DNA of 64,000 nt from Tigriopus japonicus (Eukaryota; Arthropoda; Copepoda; Harpacticoida; Harpacticidae): NCBI GenBank assembly GCA_010645155.1, contig CM021314.1, forward strand, positions 6,265,268-6,329,267, read 5' to 3'. A model generated the notes under the pieces. It saw only the letters and a list, made by a program, of their open reading frames with translations. It searched no databases and was not told the origin of the DNA. Below, piece by piece: positions 1 to 14,500 of the stretch (its first letter is position 1; each line of letters opens with the position of its first letter). Made by a program: the position numbers and the translations under genes.

Positions 1-1300
1 ACGAACGAGCGAGTGAAGAGCAATCTCGATGATCCTGGAACAACTTGAAGCGGACAAGAGATCGTCGAGGCTGAACTGCCTTGTCAATCGGAGATTCTCC
101 ACCACATCTGAGCTTGTTAGAAAAGAAGTAACAAAGCATCAAAAAGCACTCACGAGCTTTGATGAATAGGCGAGTGAGTGGCTTGGCATAGAGGAATGGA
201 TTTATTGCTTCACTTTTAACGATGGTGGTCCTTTCAAATTTGTCAAGAGAGCCGTAGAAGTAAGTGACCCTTCCGGAAGTGCAGGTTCATCTGTTCATCA
301 CAAGTTAGCCGCCTTTGATCTTGAGTCAAATTGGAAAGCTTCAGTCCATTTTTCTTCCCTACACCCCAAGGTAGAATCTATCAATAAATAAGAGTTAAAA
401 TTCTCGTTCATTGCTTAAGGGGAACGGAGGAGCGAAAAAAGGGGAGTGTTGTCATTGGGCAGGCGATGATCAGTCTGATCATCCGATTGCACATGGTGCA
501 CATTTCTCTTCTTTAGCACCCCTTTTCACTGGCCTCGACACACGATTGAACGTGAGGGTTAGAGCGTTTCAGATGGAGGGGAAAATCGGAAGAAAAACCC
601 CAAGCCCTATCTTTTTTCGCTCTCCAAGCGTTTGCACTTCTTGAATTTGGACTTTAGGTGGATCTTGAGGGGAAAAAAGTCACTGATGTGCTCAAGGTGA
701 AAATGCCATGGAACAGACAAGCGAGACCCACAAGGTACGCTGACCAAGATTCTAGACAGTCTGGACCCAAGGGGAAAAAACGAGCCATCCATCTATCTGT
801 CCCTGCCCATTTCAAGTTGTGCTTTAGTGAGGGGATGGAAAGATGGGCCAGGGAGCACAGTAGTAGATACAAAGATAGAAAGTGCTTGTCTGTGACGATC
901 CGCTTATGAATTGTTGTTACACTTCAAGCGCATCTTTCGTCAAATCAATTCGTCGGGGGTTGAAAAACGAAAGGCCAAAAAAGCGTACCGTAGTAGTTTC
1001 TCTACTTTTTTCAAATCTCTGTTTACATTTAATTTACAACTGTCCGACATTCGAGGGCCAGAAAGGCATAAAGAGCATCATCACTAAAAGCCAACTGAGA
1101 CAGAGATGCAAGGAGAAAGAGAGATAGATAGAAAGAAAGAGGGGAGAAGAAGCGATTCAAAAGCCAAATGGCTAGATAGATCTATTCGCTTTGAACTATT
1201 CTGTACTGTTCATCGTAAGAGTGTCCAGTTTGTTTATTTCTTCTCATCCCTTGGCGATCCACTCCTGCACTACTTCACTCCTGACGACTGCTATTACGAA

Positions 1301-1320
1301 GACGACGACGACGACGACGA
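1301..1320. repeat. (GAC)n microsatellite
   Basis: About seven near-perfect GAC/ACG triplets. In one + frame it reads as an Asp run, but the surrounding frame is short and unsupported. Confidence 0.9.
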
Positions 1321-4300
1321 AGAACTCCACTGTCCCATTCAAATCTTCAAATAAACGGGCCAATTCACACTAGGTGCATCCCATTCTTCGAGTGAGTCCA
1401 AGATTGAACGTTAGTTACCTCTCTACAAACAACATGAACTCTTTTACAACACCGCCCTCAAGTTTCATGAATGGTTTTGTTAGTCCTCAGAAAAAGGCTC
1501 ACAGTCATTAAGACGAACAACCTTAGTGTACCGTTTGCGAAACCCCTCCTGGCGTCAAGGTGAATATGAAATTGGATCAACACGCCAAGTCGTCCCCTTG
1601 AGAGCTCTCATTTATGACAGTTTGAGCTTAAACGACCAAACGATTTTGTCCTCGGACTCTGAGGCTCAGCAATCTCAAGTGCATGCACAAGTATTGTCGT
1701 CGTACAGTAGTAGTTTGCATGGTGTTAGACTACTCGCCAGCTATCCTGCCGTCTTAAGTGCATGCGATTAAAACATTGTCGATATGTATGGCAATGGATG
1801 TGTACGTTATGTCGCTGGCTGTTGCTCTCGCTCTTGGACTGAAAAACTGACATTTGTTCGGCACGAGCTCAAAAGTAAGCCATTCAGCCGGACCCAAGTG
1901 AGTGTCCAAAGGACATGTGGAATTCATATCGTCTTAACGAATGATCGCAGCCAATCTGAGGCATATTTACGTTTCTATCATGGACCGAATTCGAGTCTCA
2001 TTTCATTTTCACACGCATCAAAAGCACTCTGAGACGATGAGTAGGAGGAAAGAAATCAAGAGAATGAGAGAAAAAGACTTGGAAATGACCTAAATCCGAG
2101 CATTTCGTGAAAGGTGGATTAGTGGGAATGATTGGCTGGGCGTTCCCTTCTCCGTCCCCAAAGGATTGATTGAATTATCTGTTCCATTTTTTGCTCAAAG
2201 TTGCTACTACTACTTCTGCTACTGTTGTTGTTATGGCTGTTGTCGTTTTTTCCATAGCCTCATGCTCAAACCTGGACCAAGAAAGGATGGAACAAGAACC
2301 TGAGATTGCTTTGCCAGAGACTGGAACGGTCTTCATGTCATTATTTTCAAAGACCACTTGGACTAACGATCAAACGAAGACGGATTTTTGCTTCGCTGTT
2401 CTTGTGGAAATTGGACAAAATTTGGAGGCCGGCATCGGCAGAACAGAGACGAGGAACTCTCAAAGTCGAGACAAAAGCAGCAAGATGGATCTGCTCCAAT
2501 TTCTCTCCTCCTGAAGGATTAACTCTGACCCTGTCAGTTAAGCTTTAGAGGGGGTGTGATCTCATTGAAACTTTACCTGCAAAGAAAAACGATTTCAAAA
2601 AGTTAAATAAAAGTGAAGAATACTACGAGAGTGTGCGTTAGAGTACAATACTGCGTGTGATTGTTTTTGGCTGTGTGGACTGTGGAGGTTAATATTATAG
2701 TCTTCCGTTTTTCATCTCGGAAACGAAATGAGTTCGGTTGGACAGAGACTTTGAGTATAATAAATGAAAGATAGGCCAAGTTGAGCGAGTGTTCCGGATT
2801 GATAAGTGAGGGGGGCTTCACCACACTCAAGCAAAAAGAGTCCGGCCAATGTCAATTCCGAGGAGCCAATTTCAGAAATGTTCATTTGTTAAACTCATCC
2901 GTCTTGCCCGATTGTCCGTCTCTCTAGCTCTAATTCCAAAAGCTGCTGGCTGCCATGGCTGGGCCACAACAACGTGTGGACATCGAAAGCATGGCAAGGG
3001 TTGTGGGGGAAAACAAAACAAAATTGCCTTTTTGTCATCCTTGTCTGCTGTCCCCGACCTCGTCGACCTCGCTTCTTCCTGTTTCTCGGTCTGGCTGTTG
3101 CTGTTCCCAACCTCTTTTTTAGGCCTGGTCCATTCCATTTTGGAAAGTGGACTGGCCTCGGTTGAGCGACCGCTTCGACTCCCTCTGTGGTGATGTTTGT
3201 TGGCTGCCTCCGAGTTCAGTCGGCATAGGGAAATAAATGAAAAGCGAGTTGGGGAACCATTAATCTAGTTATGTTTTTGGAGAGATTGTCTAAAATATGG
3301 GAGTTTGGATGGGAACCACTGACCCTTATCAGCATGGCAAAGTTTGGGCAGAGAAAAATCATCCCATTTCATCCACTTGCTTGTGAATTGTGCACGCTAT
3401 AAAACTTTGCCTTGGGGAGCATTCATCGAGGGCAAACTAGCATTTTCTGACTCGTAGAGATCTCAATGAGTAGAAGGAATCGTTAAAGCTCGTTGGCTAT
3501 TCAGAATGGTATGCAGTCCCTTTAATGCTTTGAATTCTTTGAACCTCTGTAGGTTGACAACTTTGTACTACTCATTGAACCGAATGAAACGGATTAGTTG
3601 GATTCTAGCAATGATTCCATTGAATAGATGCGAAAAAATTATCATCCGTCGTCAGGTGTCACAGAGTCAAGAATCACCTTTTCATACTTGTCACAACATG
3701 CCCGTTACCGCGAACGAGCTCTCTGCCTGATGATTCTATTTAAACTCATCCAAGCTCTACATTTCTTTCCAGGTAAGCTTTCGACCAATTCGAATGACTC
3801 GTTTCCAAGTCAAGGTCATCCAGCTCTCAAACAAAGCTCTTGACCTTGTTCCAAGATATACTAGGCTTCTTTTACGTGCAGGGTACGTTCACCACGGTGT
3901 GAAAGTAAGTACTGAAGAGGGGGTACACGAAGGACGCTCACGACACTTCTTTGTTTCTTAGGAATACCTCCCCCTCTCTTTCTCTTCTTTCTCCTCCCAC
4001 CCCTCTTGGATACTCCTCAATCCATCCATCCATTTCACCCCCGTCCGAAGTAATGTTGCTATTTCAGAAGCCGAGATGTGATATCGTCCAGTGTTCCAAG
4101 CCAAAAACATTCCCAAGCTCTCTTTGTGCTCAAGTCAACGAGGGCACATACTCATCCAATCCACATACTGCAAGCACACATTGATAGTGCGTCACAAAAC
4201 TTGCACATGGCGTACATTGATAGTGTGAAGGATGTTGCTTGTACCACTCATATAAAGAATTGTCAAAATGATCCAAAATGAGGCGAAATTCCAAAGCAAG

Positions 4301-5580
4301 ATTGGGATTGTCGTTTCAAAGGTGAGAAGTCTGCTGCCCTTTGGGAAGATAAAGATGGCCATTGCCAAAGACGAACGACGATCTTAATAGTGTTTTCTTG
4401 GATGGAGCCAAGCAGACATGAAGAAGAAATAGCTCGGTCGTTCACAAAGGAAGAAATCTGTAACACGTATCGCTTGGCCTTTCAACTGTAGGATTCCCAT
4501 TATATCATTGTACTGGCTAGCTTGGACGATCACACTGAGAAAAAAATAAAATCCATAAAACTATGCTGGCTTGATTTATTCATCATCTATCATTGTTTTG
4601 TGTTTCCAATTCATTAAATACTGGCTTGACAACGTTGTCAAGGCATCCAATTTTAAGTATAATTTGGCAGTGGTGTTCGTTCCTTTTACCTTTCTCGAAG
4701 CATCCAGGATTGCAAGCAGAGTGAGTGAGAAAATTGAAACGTGATCTTGATTTGCCCTCTTTGACTCGATCTCGTAATTTTTGGAAACTCTCAGGATGAA
4801 GAGAATGCGAGTGGTGAGGAAGAACCCGAGGAAAAAGTCAGAAACGTGAAATTTCGCATCCATATCTTCATCTCCACCATCAAAAATGTAATCAAAAGTG
4901 AACATCTTTATGCTTTTGTGAAAGAGTGTGCTAAACGTGGCCATTAATGTAAATTCTTGAAAATAATAATAAAAAACAATTCCGTCCCGACTCATCTAGC
5001 ACGCCATTACAGACACACACATGAAGGCAGTTCAACAAACATGAGTGCTTTTGAAGGTACAGTGGAACATGATCCCTTCCCTTTATTCCCAAAATGTGTG
5101 TCCGAGGCCATTATTCACCCGGGGAAAAACTCGTGGGATGATAGGAAGAAGGTTTCACCGTAGCACACTCATGGCCATTGTGTGTGTCTGTAACCTACGA
5201 ATATGTCCATCAACCAACCCGCCGCCCAAGCTCTGAACCAATTATTATTATGAATAAATGTACGCCGCGAGATCTTTTTTTCCTGGCCCAATCCCGCACA
5301 AGCCCTCCCTTATGTAGTATAGACCCACACAACAATTCAGATGCGAAATGTGTCTATCAGAGTTGGATGCTCCAGAAGAGCCCCAGTCATATGAACGTGG
5401 TTCCTCCCTGGCCACTTGGCATTCTTCGGAGATTCACCATGTGTTGGTTGTAATGGTGCCATACTGAGGATGAAGATGATCTTCACATTCCCTGACCGGC
5501 TTGGACAGACACAACCAGGGTGGTGGGTGGGTGGTTGATGCTGAGCGATGGCTGAAATCTCTTGACGGTCGAGATGAGAA

Positions 5581-5610
5581 GGTGATGATGAGGATGATGA
5601 TGAGGAGGAG
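5581..5610. repeat. (GAT/GAG)n imperfect triplet repeat
   Basis: An interrupted triplet tract of GATGAT, GAGGAT and GAGGAG units. Similar GAT-type tracts recur through the window, for example near 43.5, 50.1 and 59.8 kb. Confidence 0.85.
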
Positions 5611-6430
5611 GCATCAGAGAAGGCCGTTTAAAAGTATCTCTGACATTGCCAAGTTGAGGTCGAGCCAAGCTGGCTATCTGGTCAAAACCCACATGCAAAG
5701 TCTCCTGCATAGGAGATCAGGGTCTAATCAACCAAGGGAAGCTTCTGCTCACTACGATATATGATCTGTAGGAAAGAAAAACAACCCTGCTCTCAATTCA
5801 TGCACTTGAAAAAAGTGAGAGTTGTTGAAAGTATTTGAGGCAGGGCAAACTGGAATTGGAGCAGACTGGCAGACACATTCATTGCATTAAAAATATCGAT
5901 TTGGTCCTTTAGAGGAAAGCATTTTGCTCCAAAAGCAATTTCAATGTCATCTTAAGAGGCAGTTCTGTTGAAAAGGGTAGATCTGTCAGTGTACTATTCC
6001 GTTGGCAGTAGCGATATGGGTGATGATCGTAATGTGATGATGGTTGCTGGCAAGAGGAAAGTGATGAGAGGAGGAACAACCTTGGTCAAATCAGCATGAG
6101 ATTAATAGCAAAACAGATGGGCATCGTCCAGTAGGAGTTCCACCACTGGTCGGACGAAAGACCTGAGCGTGGAATGAATTGGTTAGCTTGGAATTTGGCT
6201 TATCCCTTGGCATTCCTGGACAATGTGATCCATGTCACTTTTGTTGACAAGAGGCCGAATCCCTTTCCTCTTCTTCTTTCATGAGCTGATTGTTGTTTGG
6301 CTATTGAGACGTTGGTTTGAGTGGTGATTAAACTGCATTTTTGTCATTCCAAACCATTCCCATAAGGTCAGGTCTTAACCTAAGATGATTTGGGGGCGGG
6401 TCTGGTGAATGGGCGTCCATGGTTCCGTGT

Positions 6431-6456
6431 GGTTGGCTGGTTGGCTGAGTTGACTG
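6431..6456. repeat. Short tandem repeat of GGTTGGCT-like units
   Basis: Three degenerate 8-bp units (GGTTGGCT, GGTTGGCT, GAGTTGACT) stand in tandem. This is a short local expansion with no coding context. Confidence 0.6.
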
Positions 6457-6568
6457 GGTGTGGGAAAGTGCCTTCTGGCTTCCTGTGAAGTGGGCTTCTG
6501 GTGCCAACCATAAGATCAAGAGGCCAGAGAACAGGTCAAGTCTGGCTAGCTGGAAGCATGGTTTTCCA

Positions 6569-6606
6569 TTTTTTTTCTTCTTCGTCTTTTTTCTTCCTCT
6601 TTCCCC
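6569..6606. repeat. Polypyrimidine tract
   Basis: Nearly pure T/C run interrupted by a single G. It resembles a splice-acceptor tract, but no open frame with coding character follows it, so I read it as low-complexity DNA. Confidence 0.7.
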
Positions 6607-6838
6607 ACCTTCTTCTGCTTTTCTTGGTCGTGATGGTCGATATCGTGGTGGCCGTCGTCGGTGGTGATGATGTATTTCAAAGCATTCCGTTTGGCAGGGC
6701 CTGAGAAAATCCTAGGCAGCTTCCTGTTATGCCCAAAAAATGGGCAGTGATCATCATCAACGTCGTCCCAGATCTCCCCATTCAGGCCAGAGTGCGAACC
6801 CACCAGAATGTAGTTCAGACCTGGAAGAAGACTGATGA

Positions 6839-6894
6839 GGGTGGTGGACTGGTGAATTGATGGTGGATTGGTAGACTGGTGGACTGGTGGTGTA
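6839..6894. repeat. Degenerate minisatellite (GGTGGACTGGT-like)
   Basis: Units of about 9-11 bp resembling GGTGGACTGGT repeat four to five times with substitutions. No gene context is visible. Confidence 0.6.
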
Positions 6895-9800
6895 TGGACA
6901 AATGTGGAATGGGTATGGAAAAGCGTAGCTTTGATCCCGTCTGTTCTGGATGGACCTCTTCAGGCATGCCTTAAATAGTTGCCGGCCATTGAATTGGGTT
7001 GTAGGAGAGATCTCGTGGAAGCTATGAGAAACTAAATCATAAGCTGCCCTCAGCAGGAATTTGTAACGCATTATTTTCTTCGCATAAGTTTTGCCTCAAA
7101 CAACATCATGAGCCAAGTTTTGATGGAAAATAAGGGAGACCCTCTCTCTCTGTCTGAAATTAAGTCATTCATTCCTTTCGGTGGAAGTTGGCAACAAAAC
7201 CTTCAGAATAACGTTCAAATTGCATGATAATTTCAATTGCTCATCAAGACAAGAAGTCAGGTTGAGGCCAGGTGGAATTATTGCCCATTCTCGCAAATCA
7301 CTTCTCAAAACTAACCACCCAAATTCTCGGCAAGACCTCATACGAGCTCTGTACCCATCCATCCATTGTACCCAGTTCTGGAGACTCTCTCTGTCTCTCT
7401 GACTGCGCCTAAGCCGACTCTAGAACCATTTCAATGGAGCTACTGCCATTTGGAACCGTACAGTACAAACTAACATCACTTTCACTGACAAAGTTTCCTA
7501 AGCAAGATAAAGTTAAAAGTCACGTGTCCCTGTTGTTTTAAAGGTCAGTTTCCTGCTTTATGTAAAGCTTGCAATTTAGTCGATTGTATGGCGCATGTTT
7601 TTCCAAAATGAATACCAAAATACTCTATTGACACTTGAGATTTCATCAGTGGTTGTTGAATATGGCTGACTTTGGCAGTGATGGTCGCGCTTTACTAGAT
7701 GAGTGAAGACCATGCATGATGGCAGTAGTAGTCATGAAGAAGATTATGATGATGACAACCTGTGTGGATGGGGCCCTGAAGAAGTTCAGGAAGCCAAGGG
7801 TCAGCCGAGGTCAGTTTGGTCCGGATGTTGCACCGTGACCTCTTGCTTGCCATCCCGCCGAAGATGTATGAAGGAACCTTTGGGACGACCCGGACAGTTC
7901 TGTCGGTGGTTGTGGCATCGTGGGATCAAAGTGGCATAATTCACACACGCCGTGCTTAGCCAAGAGATGGTTTCAAGACACGTACGTACATAGTAGGCTC
8001 ATGACAAGAGCACTGAGGAGTCATTATCGTTCGTCCTCCTTTGAAAAAAGCAGTGGCTAAAAGAGGACGAGGGTGACCTCTTTGTTCAACGTGAATGAGC
8101 GAAGGAAAGACACACAGAGAAAAAAAGAGAGTCTTCGTTCGCCGTTCATTCTCGGTTTGTCAGTTCAAGCACCTCACGCTTCCACTCCTGGAGTAGGAGT
8201 AGTGAAATGATATAAACAGCGTATTTTCAACACAGGAAGCGAGATGCATTTTTGGAGCTAAGACGTGAAATCATCAGGTCATCAGGCTCACACACCAACC
8301 ATAAAAAGCAGACTTTCTTCTCGCCGCTCAAAAATGAAGGTTCGCTCACTTGATAGTTAGATTGGTTATTCTCTTATCCCACACTCGGCACAATGTCATT
8401 TGCTAGTATCAACCATTCAGAACAGTCTGGCCAGGTCCGATTGAGCTCTTCTGTAGTTCGACCAATGTGGAGGTCATAAACCATCAAAGGAAAAAAAATC
8501 CCTTTGTGCAAATGGTTTGAAGCTTGAGATCGGAGAATTGACATCAATTATGGTCTGTGGCCTGTTCAAAGGTCAGTCACAATTATGGGCGTGGACACTC
8601 AAAATCGACTTTGCCTCCAACGTCTTGAATCCACATGATGAGGATAATGATGATGATTGCCCTCTTCGGGTTTGTCTGCTGAGCAGTATTGTATTAGATG
8701 TGGGTACCAAACCTCTAAGTCAACATTCATTTGTGATGCTCAAAACTGATTTCCCCATTTCGTCTCTCGACGTTGGGATAAGGCGCTACTGCTCATGTAT
8801 TCTAGAAATTCGCAAACCACCAACGATAAACACGATGTGACATGAGTCCTCGAGCCATTGTTCTTGGCAATCACGGTCATAAATGCAGTACGAATGGGAA
8901 AAAGAGAGCGTCCAATTATATCCCCTGGTAAATTCGCCATCGGAGGCTGATGATGATATCATGGCCCAAGATTCCCAGGCTCGGCTTCCTCTAGCTAGCT
9001 GCTTCCCTTACTACATTAGTCTCCTTTTGTTGGGGTTGGAGCCATGAGCTTTACATATCTATGAATCTAGAGAGTAGCTAAATTAGATCTTGGTACACCC
9101 AGAAACCCCTCGCAATGATTACGATGATGATGCATGCTTTCCACACTTAATGGTTAGGACTACTGTAGTGGGATGTGGACGTTTTGAGTCGTGAGTGGTG
9201 CCAGTACTACATAGAGTACATGGACGAAGAACGGTGTGAGAGAGCTTCCCTTAGACGGTTTCTAAGACATCCAGGGTGGGGAAGAAACGAGCATGGGAAT
9301 AAGTCTCTCTCTCTCTCCATACACAGAAATTGGGTCCACAGAGACAATTTGAGGCTGCTTGGCCTGCTTTTAGACACAATTATGTTGATGATCTCAGAAA
9401 TGATTATGATCGTGGTAGTGGTCTTTTCTTTGGGTTGAACTCTGGCTACTTTTCTGAGATAGCCCACCATTCCGACCATGTAACCTCTAAAAGAAAGGAC
9501 TTGCCACAAGACTTTCTTCAGGACTGACCATCAGGGTTGTGGGTTTACCGCAAAAAAGGATTTAACAGGGTCCAAGATTTCGAGATCAATAAGGCCCTTG
9601 GCTTGCCTAAGGCGAAATGATCCGTTCATGATCTCCAAATGTCTTTCTTCCAAGAGTTAAACTAGGGCAAGCGGTGTAAGGAAGAAAAAGAACACAGTGG
9701 TGAGTGATCTTTTGATGATTATGACTCAAAAGATCATGATATATAATGGCAAAACTGCTCTTATACTCATATTCCGTCAAAGACAACAATAAGGGAGAAA

Positions 9801-12099
9801 GAGAGAGAGGAAAGAAAAGGTGCTCGCTTCTCTTCTGTTTGTTGCTCTGGGATGGTTGTGGTCGTGCTCATAGGTGGCTTTCCTGGGATGGACGATGGAG
9901 GGCAACCATTAACCATTTAGGCAGTGAACAGACAGACCCAAGAACCATTGTAGTACTTGTAATAATAACAACCAACAACAACAACCATGTTGCCACCGCC
10001 AAACATCTAGCTACAGACGTGTGGTAACGCATATTATCTCTCAACAAATCCTTAACTGAGTCATGGGAAAATACCAAGCTAACCCCTCAAACACTTTATC
10101 CGGTGTCACGTCGAGGTCAGAACCGTCAGAACGTATTTATTTGACAGACCCAACATACACAACACATATTGTACATACTGAGGACCGGGGCTCGATTTCT
10201 AAAATCCGTGAACATCGCGAATCCCACTGATTATGGCTCTTCGCCATCTTGGCCCCTCGTTCAAGTACAAGTTTCGGTGCTCCACAACTCCACGAGTCAA
10301 GTGAGATCGTGACTGAAATCGATAAACGAGATTGTGCCGGCCAGGCATGATTAATTGAGCATGAATATTACTATCTGATTTGAGGGCAAGCATTTCTAAC
10401 ACCCATTTAGGCCTGGTTTCGGTTTATCGGGAGACAAATTACCTTCAAGATCGGAGCTAGGGGTCAACCTCGAATGGAGCGTTCATGACAAGGCTTGCAT
10501 CCCCCAACAAAGCAGGTTGGACAATGTTTTTGTTGATGGAGAAATGTGCGTGGCGTTTTGACAAGTTACAGTAGTAGTAGTTACTTGCCCCTGTAACTGG
10601 CGACTTAACGAGTCGTATTCGTATTTCCATTTTCCTTGCATGAAGGGTCAGCAATGTGTTCTCAAAGCTGAGGAGAAAAAAAGGTGTCAGCCCCGCACAA
10701 GTGGTCAGCTCGAGCGAGGATATATGTACTAGGTGATTATTCCTCATTCTAATCAAGGGATTAGCCCAAATATCTTAGGTCCATTAAGACGCACATGTGC
10801 ACTAATGTCCAGAACTGTACCTGCTTACTAAATATGAACATAGTCACTTTTTTCCAAAGAGAAAGAAAAACTGTCAAAAGTGCTCTCAGAACTTTTGAGA
10901 AACAAGTCTTAAAATTCTTCTCCGTAATGTAAATATGAAACGTTTCGTCAACCCACTCCGTGAGCTACTGGCTCGTCTGTTTGATTGAGTTACGTTTAGT
11001 CGCCTGAATTGCATAGTCGTCGTGGATGCCAGGTCTCTAGATTAAGTTGCTTGGAATATGGTCGGTTGCCTTTGTGTGGTGATGACCCTTCTCAATGTCC
11101 TCGGGCACTTCCCGACCAAACGAAACACATCGTCACGCTGACCATCTGGGGGCAAACCATCGCTAATGCAGAGAATCCGTTGGTTTTTGACAAAGCCTCA
11201 AACTCGCCACTGATCCACGTTTTATTACTCCTTTTTGATACGAGGATGATTTCATTCGAACAGACACCAACTCTGGTATTGATGATAGCCTCTAATGTTT
11301 GAGCGAGGAGACAAAGCAATCAATAGTTTCACTCAGACCAAGAGGAAGGAATGATAATCCGCCAAGTTTGTACATGAGAAAAACGTTGCCAACGAAATGG
11401 TCAAGTTCGGAATTCCTTGAATATTGTGAGCTTGAGAATATTTGTTTTCGAACTTCACGGGGGCTTGTTTGTCGTCCGAGAATCCCATGAGCTCGAATCA
11501 TTCTCGTTCTGTCAGGGTATTTTGTGCTGGTTTGACCCGTTCCAATGGATTAAGTTATCCACCCCTTCACTTGAGATATTTCCATTCATAGCTCACCAAT
11601 GTGAGCGGGGTTCAATGTCTTCTCGCTCAATGCCTGAGATCGGGTCATGGGTCCATTTTCTCAGGACTAAGGGTACCCTTCAAAAATATTTTTGATGAAA
11701 ATGATGCCTTCACACTTTCAATAGCACCCATTAGTGCAACCAGGTTCTGTTTTTCAAAGGATATCCGCTGGAGAGCAGAGGGGGGAAGATATTCCTTCCA
11801 CATTACAGGGATGGATATTGGGCCAAGAGAGCCAACAGCCCGGTGGTCATAATTCAGAGCATATATTTTTAACACCATAAATTATTGCTCATGGCAGTCA
11901 TAATTTCACTCACACTACCTAAGAATTTTGGAGGCTTTTTTCTGGAGAGAAAAAAGGGGATCACGAGACAGAAATGTGATGCATCACTTTTTTGGGACTC
12001 ATTAACTTAATCCATCGGCTGACGAGTTGGGGTCTCAATAGCCAACTGACACTCACTTCCATCTTGTTTTGAGGATTGACCCGTCCCCTTTTTGGGGGG

Positions 12100-13135
12100 C
12101 CCACAATCCGAGCTTTCTCCTTGGAGCTAAACTCCGTCTTTGATCAACAACCAATGATGGTCAAGAGCCCCAATGTTCTTCGTTCTCCGTGAATGATCCA
12201 TCTCCGCTTCTTCGAAGGGAAAGAGAGAGGGAAGCAAGTGCGTCAAGAAGCGAGGGTCAGCGGTGCTTTTCTTCTTGAACGGGGAAGTGGACGGACTTTC
12301 TTTATTGAGCCAGCTTTTTCTCTCTTTCCGCTGTCTGACCAATCTCCGTTAGCCTCGAGTGCCCACTCACACATCATGGTTGGTTGTTGGTTCAGAGGCA
12401 AGTCGATCTTCTTCTCTGCTCGTCGTGTGTCCATCTCCCTTTTTGACCGAAACGTCCAGTTTTCTCCCTTCGTGAGCACGCATGAATCTCACTGACTGAC
12501 AACTTCGGACCGCCCTTTCTGGCCAGCACTCTCTCAAGTCGAGCTTTGGCGGCAGAGAGAAAGAGAGAGAGAGAGAGAAAGACAGGAACAAGAATGAAAG
12601 AAAGACCAGTTTTAGGAGCTCAAACATTGCTGGCCATCAACGAGTCGCGATGGTGGTCAGATCCGAGTGAGAGAAGCAGCAGGTTCGCTTTGTCGGTTCG
12701 AATCCGGCGGTCTGTCGGTCAGTGTCGTTGACGTCGTCGGAAACGAGCGGGAGAAATTCGAGATCTCTGGTCAGTCCGTGGTGTGGGAAATTCTGACCAT
12801 CGCTGGGAATGGACGAGAGTAAAAGTGAGGAAAGAGGCGCGGCGAGGTGCAGAACTGGCCAGAGACGAGCGGAAATCTGATTGTTTTCGGAATCCCACAA
12901 CCAACGGAAACGACCATAGACAAACAAGTTCACATTGAGAGAAGGAAAACAAAAAAAAAGAAGCCGATCCATTCTTGCGCAATTGGTCACTTGTAAAGTG
13001 GTCAATACATTTACGAGAGACTTGGACGGACAACTCAAGGGGAAAGAAAGCTCGAGGATAGATAGATAGTCAAGTGTGAACTGTGGACTTGAAGTAGTCA
13101 TCAGTCAGTCATTACTCAGGCTGTCAACGTGAGTG
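12100..13135. promoter_or_regulatory. Purine-rich upstream region, possible 5' leader or promoter segment
   Basis: The + strand becomes rich in GA and in CpG compared with the flank, and contains a clean GA tract at 12554-12582 of the kind bound by GAGA factor in arthropods. Near 13,130 the sequence reads AACGTGAGTGG, which would serve as a splice donor for an untranslated first exon. This is inference: no TATA box or initiator can be singled out. It lies about 2.3-3.3 kb upstream of the first coding exon. An ordinary low-complexity origin is equally possible. Confidence 0.2.
12554..12582. repeat. (GA)n tract
   Basis: Uninterrupted purine run dominated by GA dinucleotides. GA tracts are frequent in arthropod promoters, but here the position relative to a transcription start is unknown. 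Confidence 0.85.
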
Positions 13136-14172
13136 GTCAGTTCATCATCCCGCTCGTCTGTTAGAGCATGTTTAACATTCTTCATGGACAGTTGCGATAT
13201 TGTCACCTGAAATGGCTTTTCTCGAGAATGGGAGGGAATCCCTTGTTCACCACTGGGATCAACATCAAATCAGACGACACAAGTGAATGGAAAACTATTT
13301 GCTCTTTGCTTTCTCTCCCTGGGCTTGTCTACCCTTTCCCAAATCGTTAGATGCACTTAGTCCATTTCTGTTGACCAAGTTCTCACCTAGCTCTCCAACT
13401 GAGGCGTATTTTTGGACGTCGTGAAGTACTCAAATTCCTCGCTTGATCCTCCATCCCGCGACTCAGCCATGTACATACTAGTTAGTGTACGTACTGGGTG
13501 TCGTTCGTCGTTCGTGTGAGACTCATGTTTATGCCCATCTGGTCAGACCCTTTTTCTAAAATCAACATCCCCCTCACTGGATGCTGGCTGCCTGGATGAG
13601 ATGGAAGTACAAGGAAGATGTAGTAAGTAGGTAGGAGGAGGGAGTGTTTCGAGAGGGTGACCAGGCAAAAGGTGAATTGAAGGAATGTTCGCGTAAATCA
13701 CAGGCAACAAGGGTTTCTGGAACGTTGTCGTATGGCTGGGTCCATCCATCCACTTGAGAAATAATAGTGCTCTATCTACTTGGACCCGGGGAGAGGGCAC
13801 CACCCACCCTCAAGCTGACAACTGAATGAGCTCTGGCCTCCTTGAAAACTAGCACCGAAATGCGAAAATTGGAAAGAGAAGAACGCTTGGCCAAAGACAA
13901 CGTCGATTCGAACGACACCAGGAAGTTCAAAACCGAGAATGAGAGAAATAGTCCTTGTCCAGCCACTTAATCGACGGACAGAGGGAGGAACACGATCAAA
14001 GGAATGCCGCCAATTCTCTTGATGGCATCTAAAAAAGTTCGATAACGTCAGGCTTTATGCTTCGAACATCGTGTGCCTCATCTTAAGCTTTTTGTTCAAT
14101 TTGGTTATTGTGGGGTTTAATTCCGAGCTTTGGTGAATATACAGCATCCCCCATGTTATAACTACATTGAGT

Positions 14173-14189
14173 TCTCTCTCTCTCTCTCT
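14173..14189. repeat. (CT)n microsatellite
   Basis: Seventeen-base CT run with no coding context. Confidence 0.9.
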
Positions 14190-14500
14190 ACCTGACCACT
14201 GCATAAATGAGGTTGCATATGGGTGAGTGGGTGCACACACATGCGCACACACTAAAGCGTGCATACTTTGAGATTCGTTTGTGCATGGAAGGACTTACAC
14301 GTTCGTTCTAGCGCAATATCTATATAGCACAGAACAGAGGTGTTGCCGCTTGGTGCTCTACCCTTTTGGATTGAACCCAGTGCTCCTTATCATCTTCTTT
14401 CTCGTCGTCGTCATCGTCGGCTTCAGACTCCTTCAGTGCTCGCATTACGATTGCTCCTCGTTCCTCTTCTCTCATTTCTCTTTGAAAGGGCGCTGTTAAG

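Larger units (their letters stand above)
1..12100. other. 5' noncoding flank, no gene recognised
   Basis: I see no coding exon here. Open frames are short (about 115 residues or fewer), match no family I know, and are not bounded by convincing splice-site pairs. The stretch holds microsatellites and low-complexity tracts, some listed separately, and a small degenerate minisatellite near 6.84 kb. It could be intergenic DNA or an intron within the 5' leader of the BCL11-like gene. Nothing in the sequence decides between these, because no transcription start can be fixed. Confidence 0.5.

Noticed and set aside
2037..2093. Short frame beginning MSRRKE, close to the BCL11 MSRRKQ start
   Set aside because: It has Glu in place of Gln at position 6, reaches a TAA after 18 codons, and has no GT donor after the motif that could splice it to exon B.
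9381..9392. YVDD tetrapeptide resembling the reverse transcriptase active site
   Set aside because: No other reverse transcriptase motif lies in the frame or nearby. The frame is only 65 codons long, so the match is chance.
12692..12708. tRNA T-arm look-alike (GTCGG-TTCGAAT-CCGGC)
   Set aside because: The T arm pairs, but the following seven bases have no acceptor-stem partner at the required distance upstream, and no A-box or anticodon arm is present.
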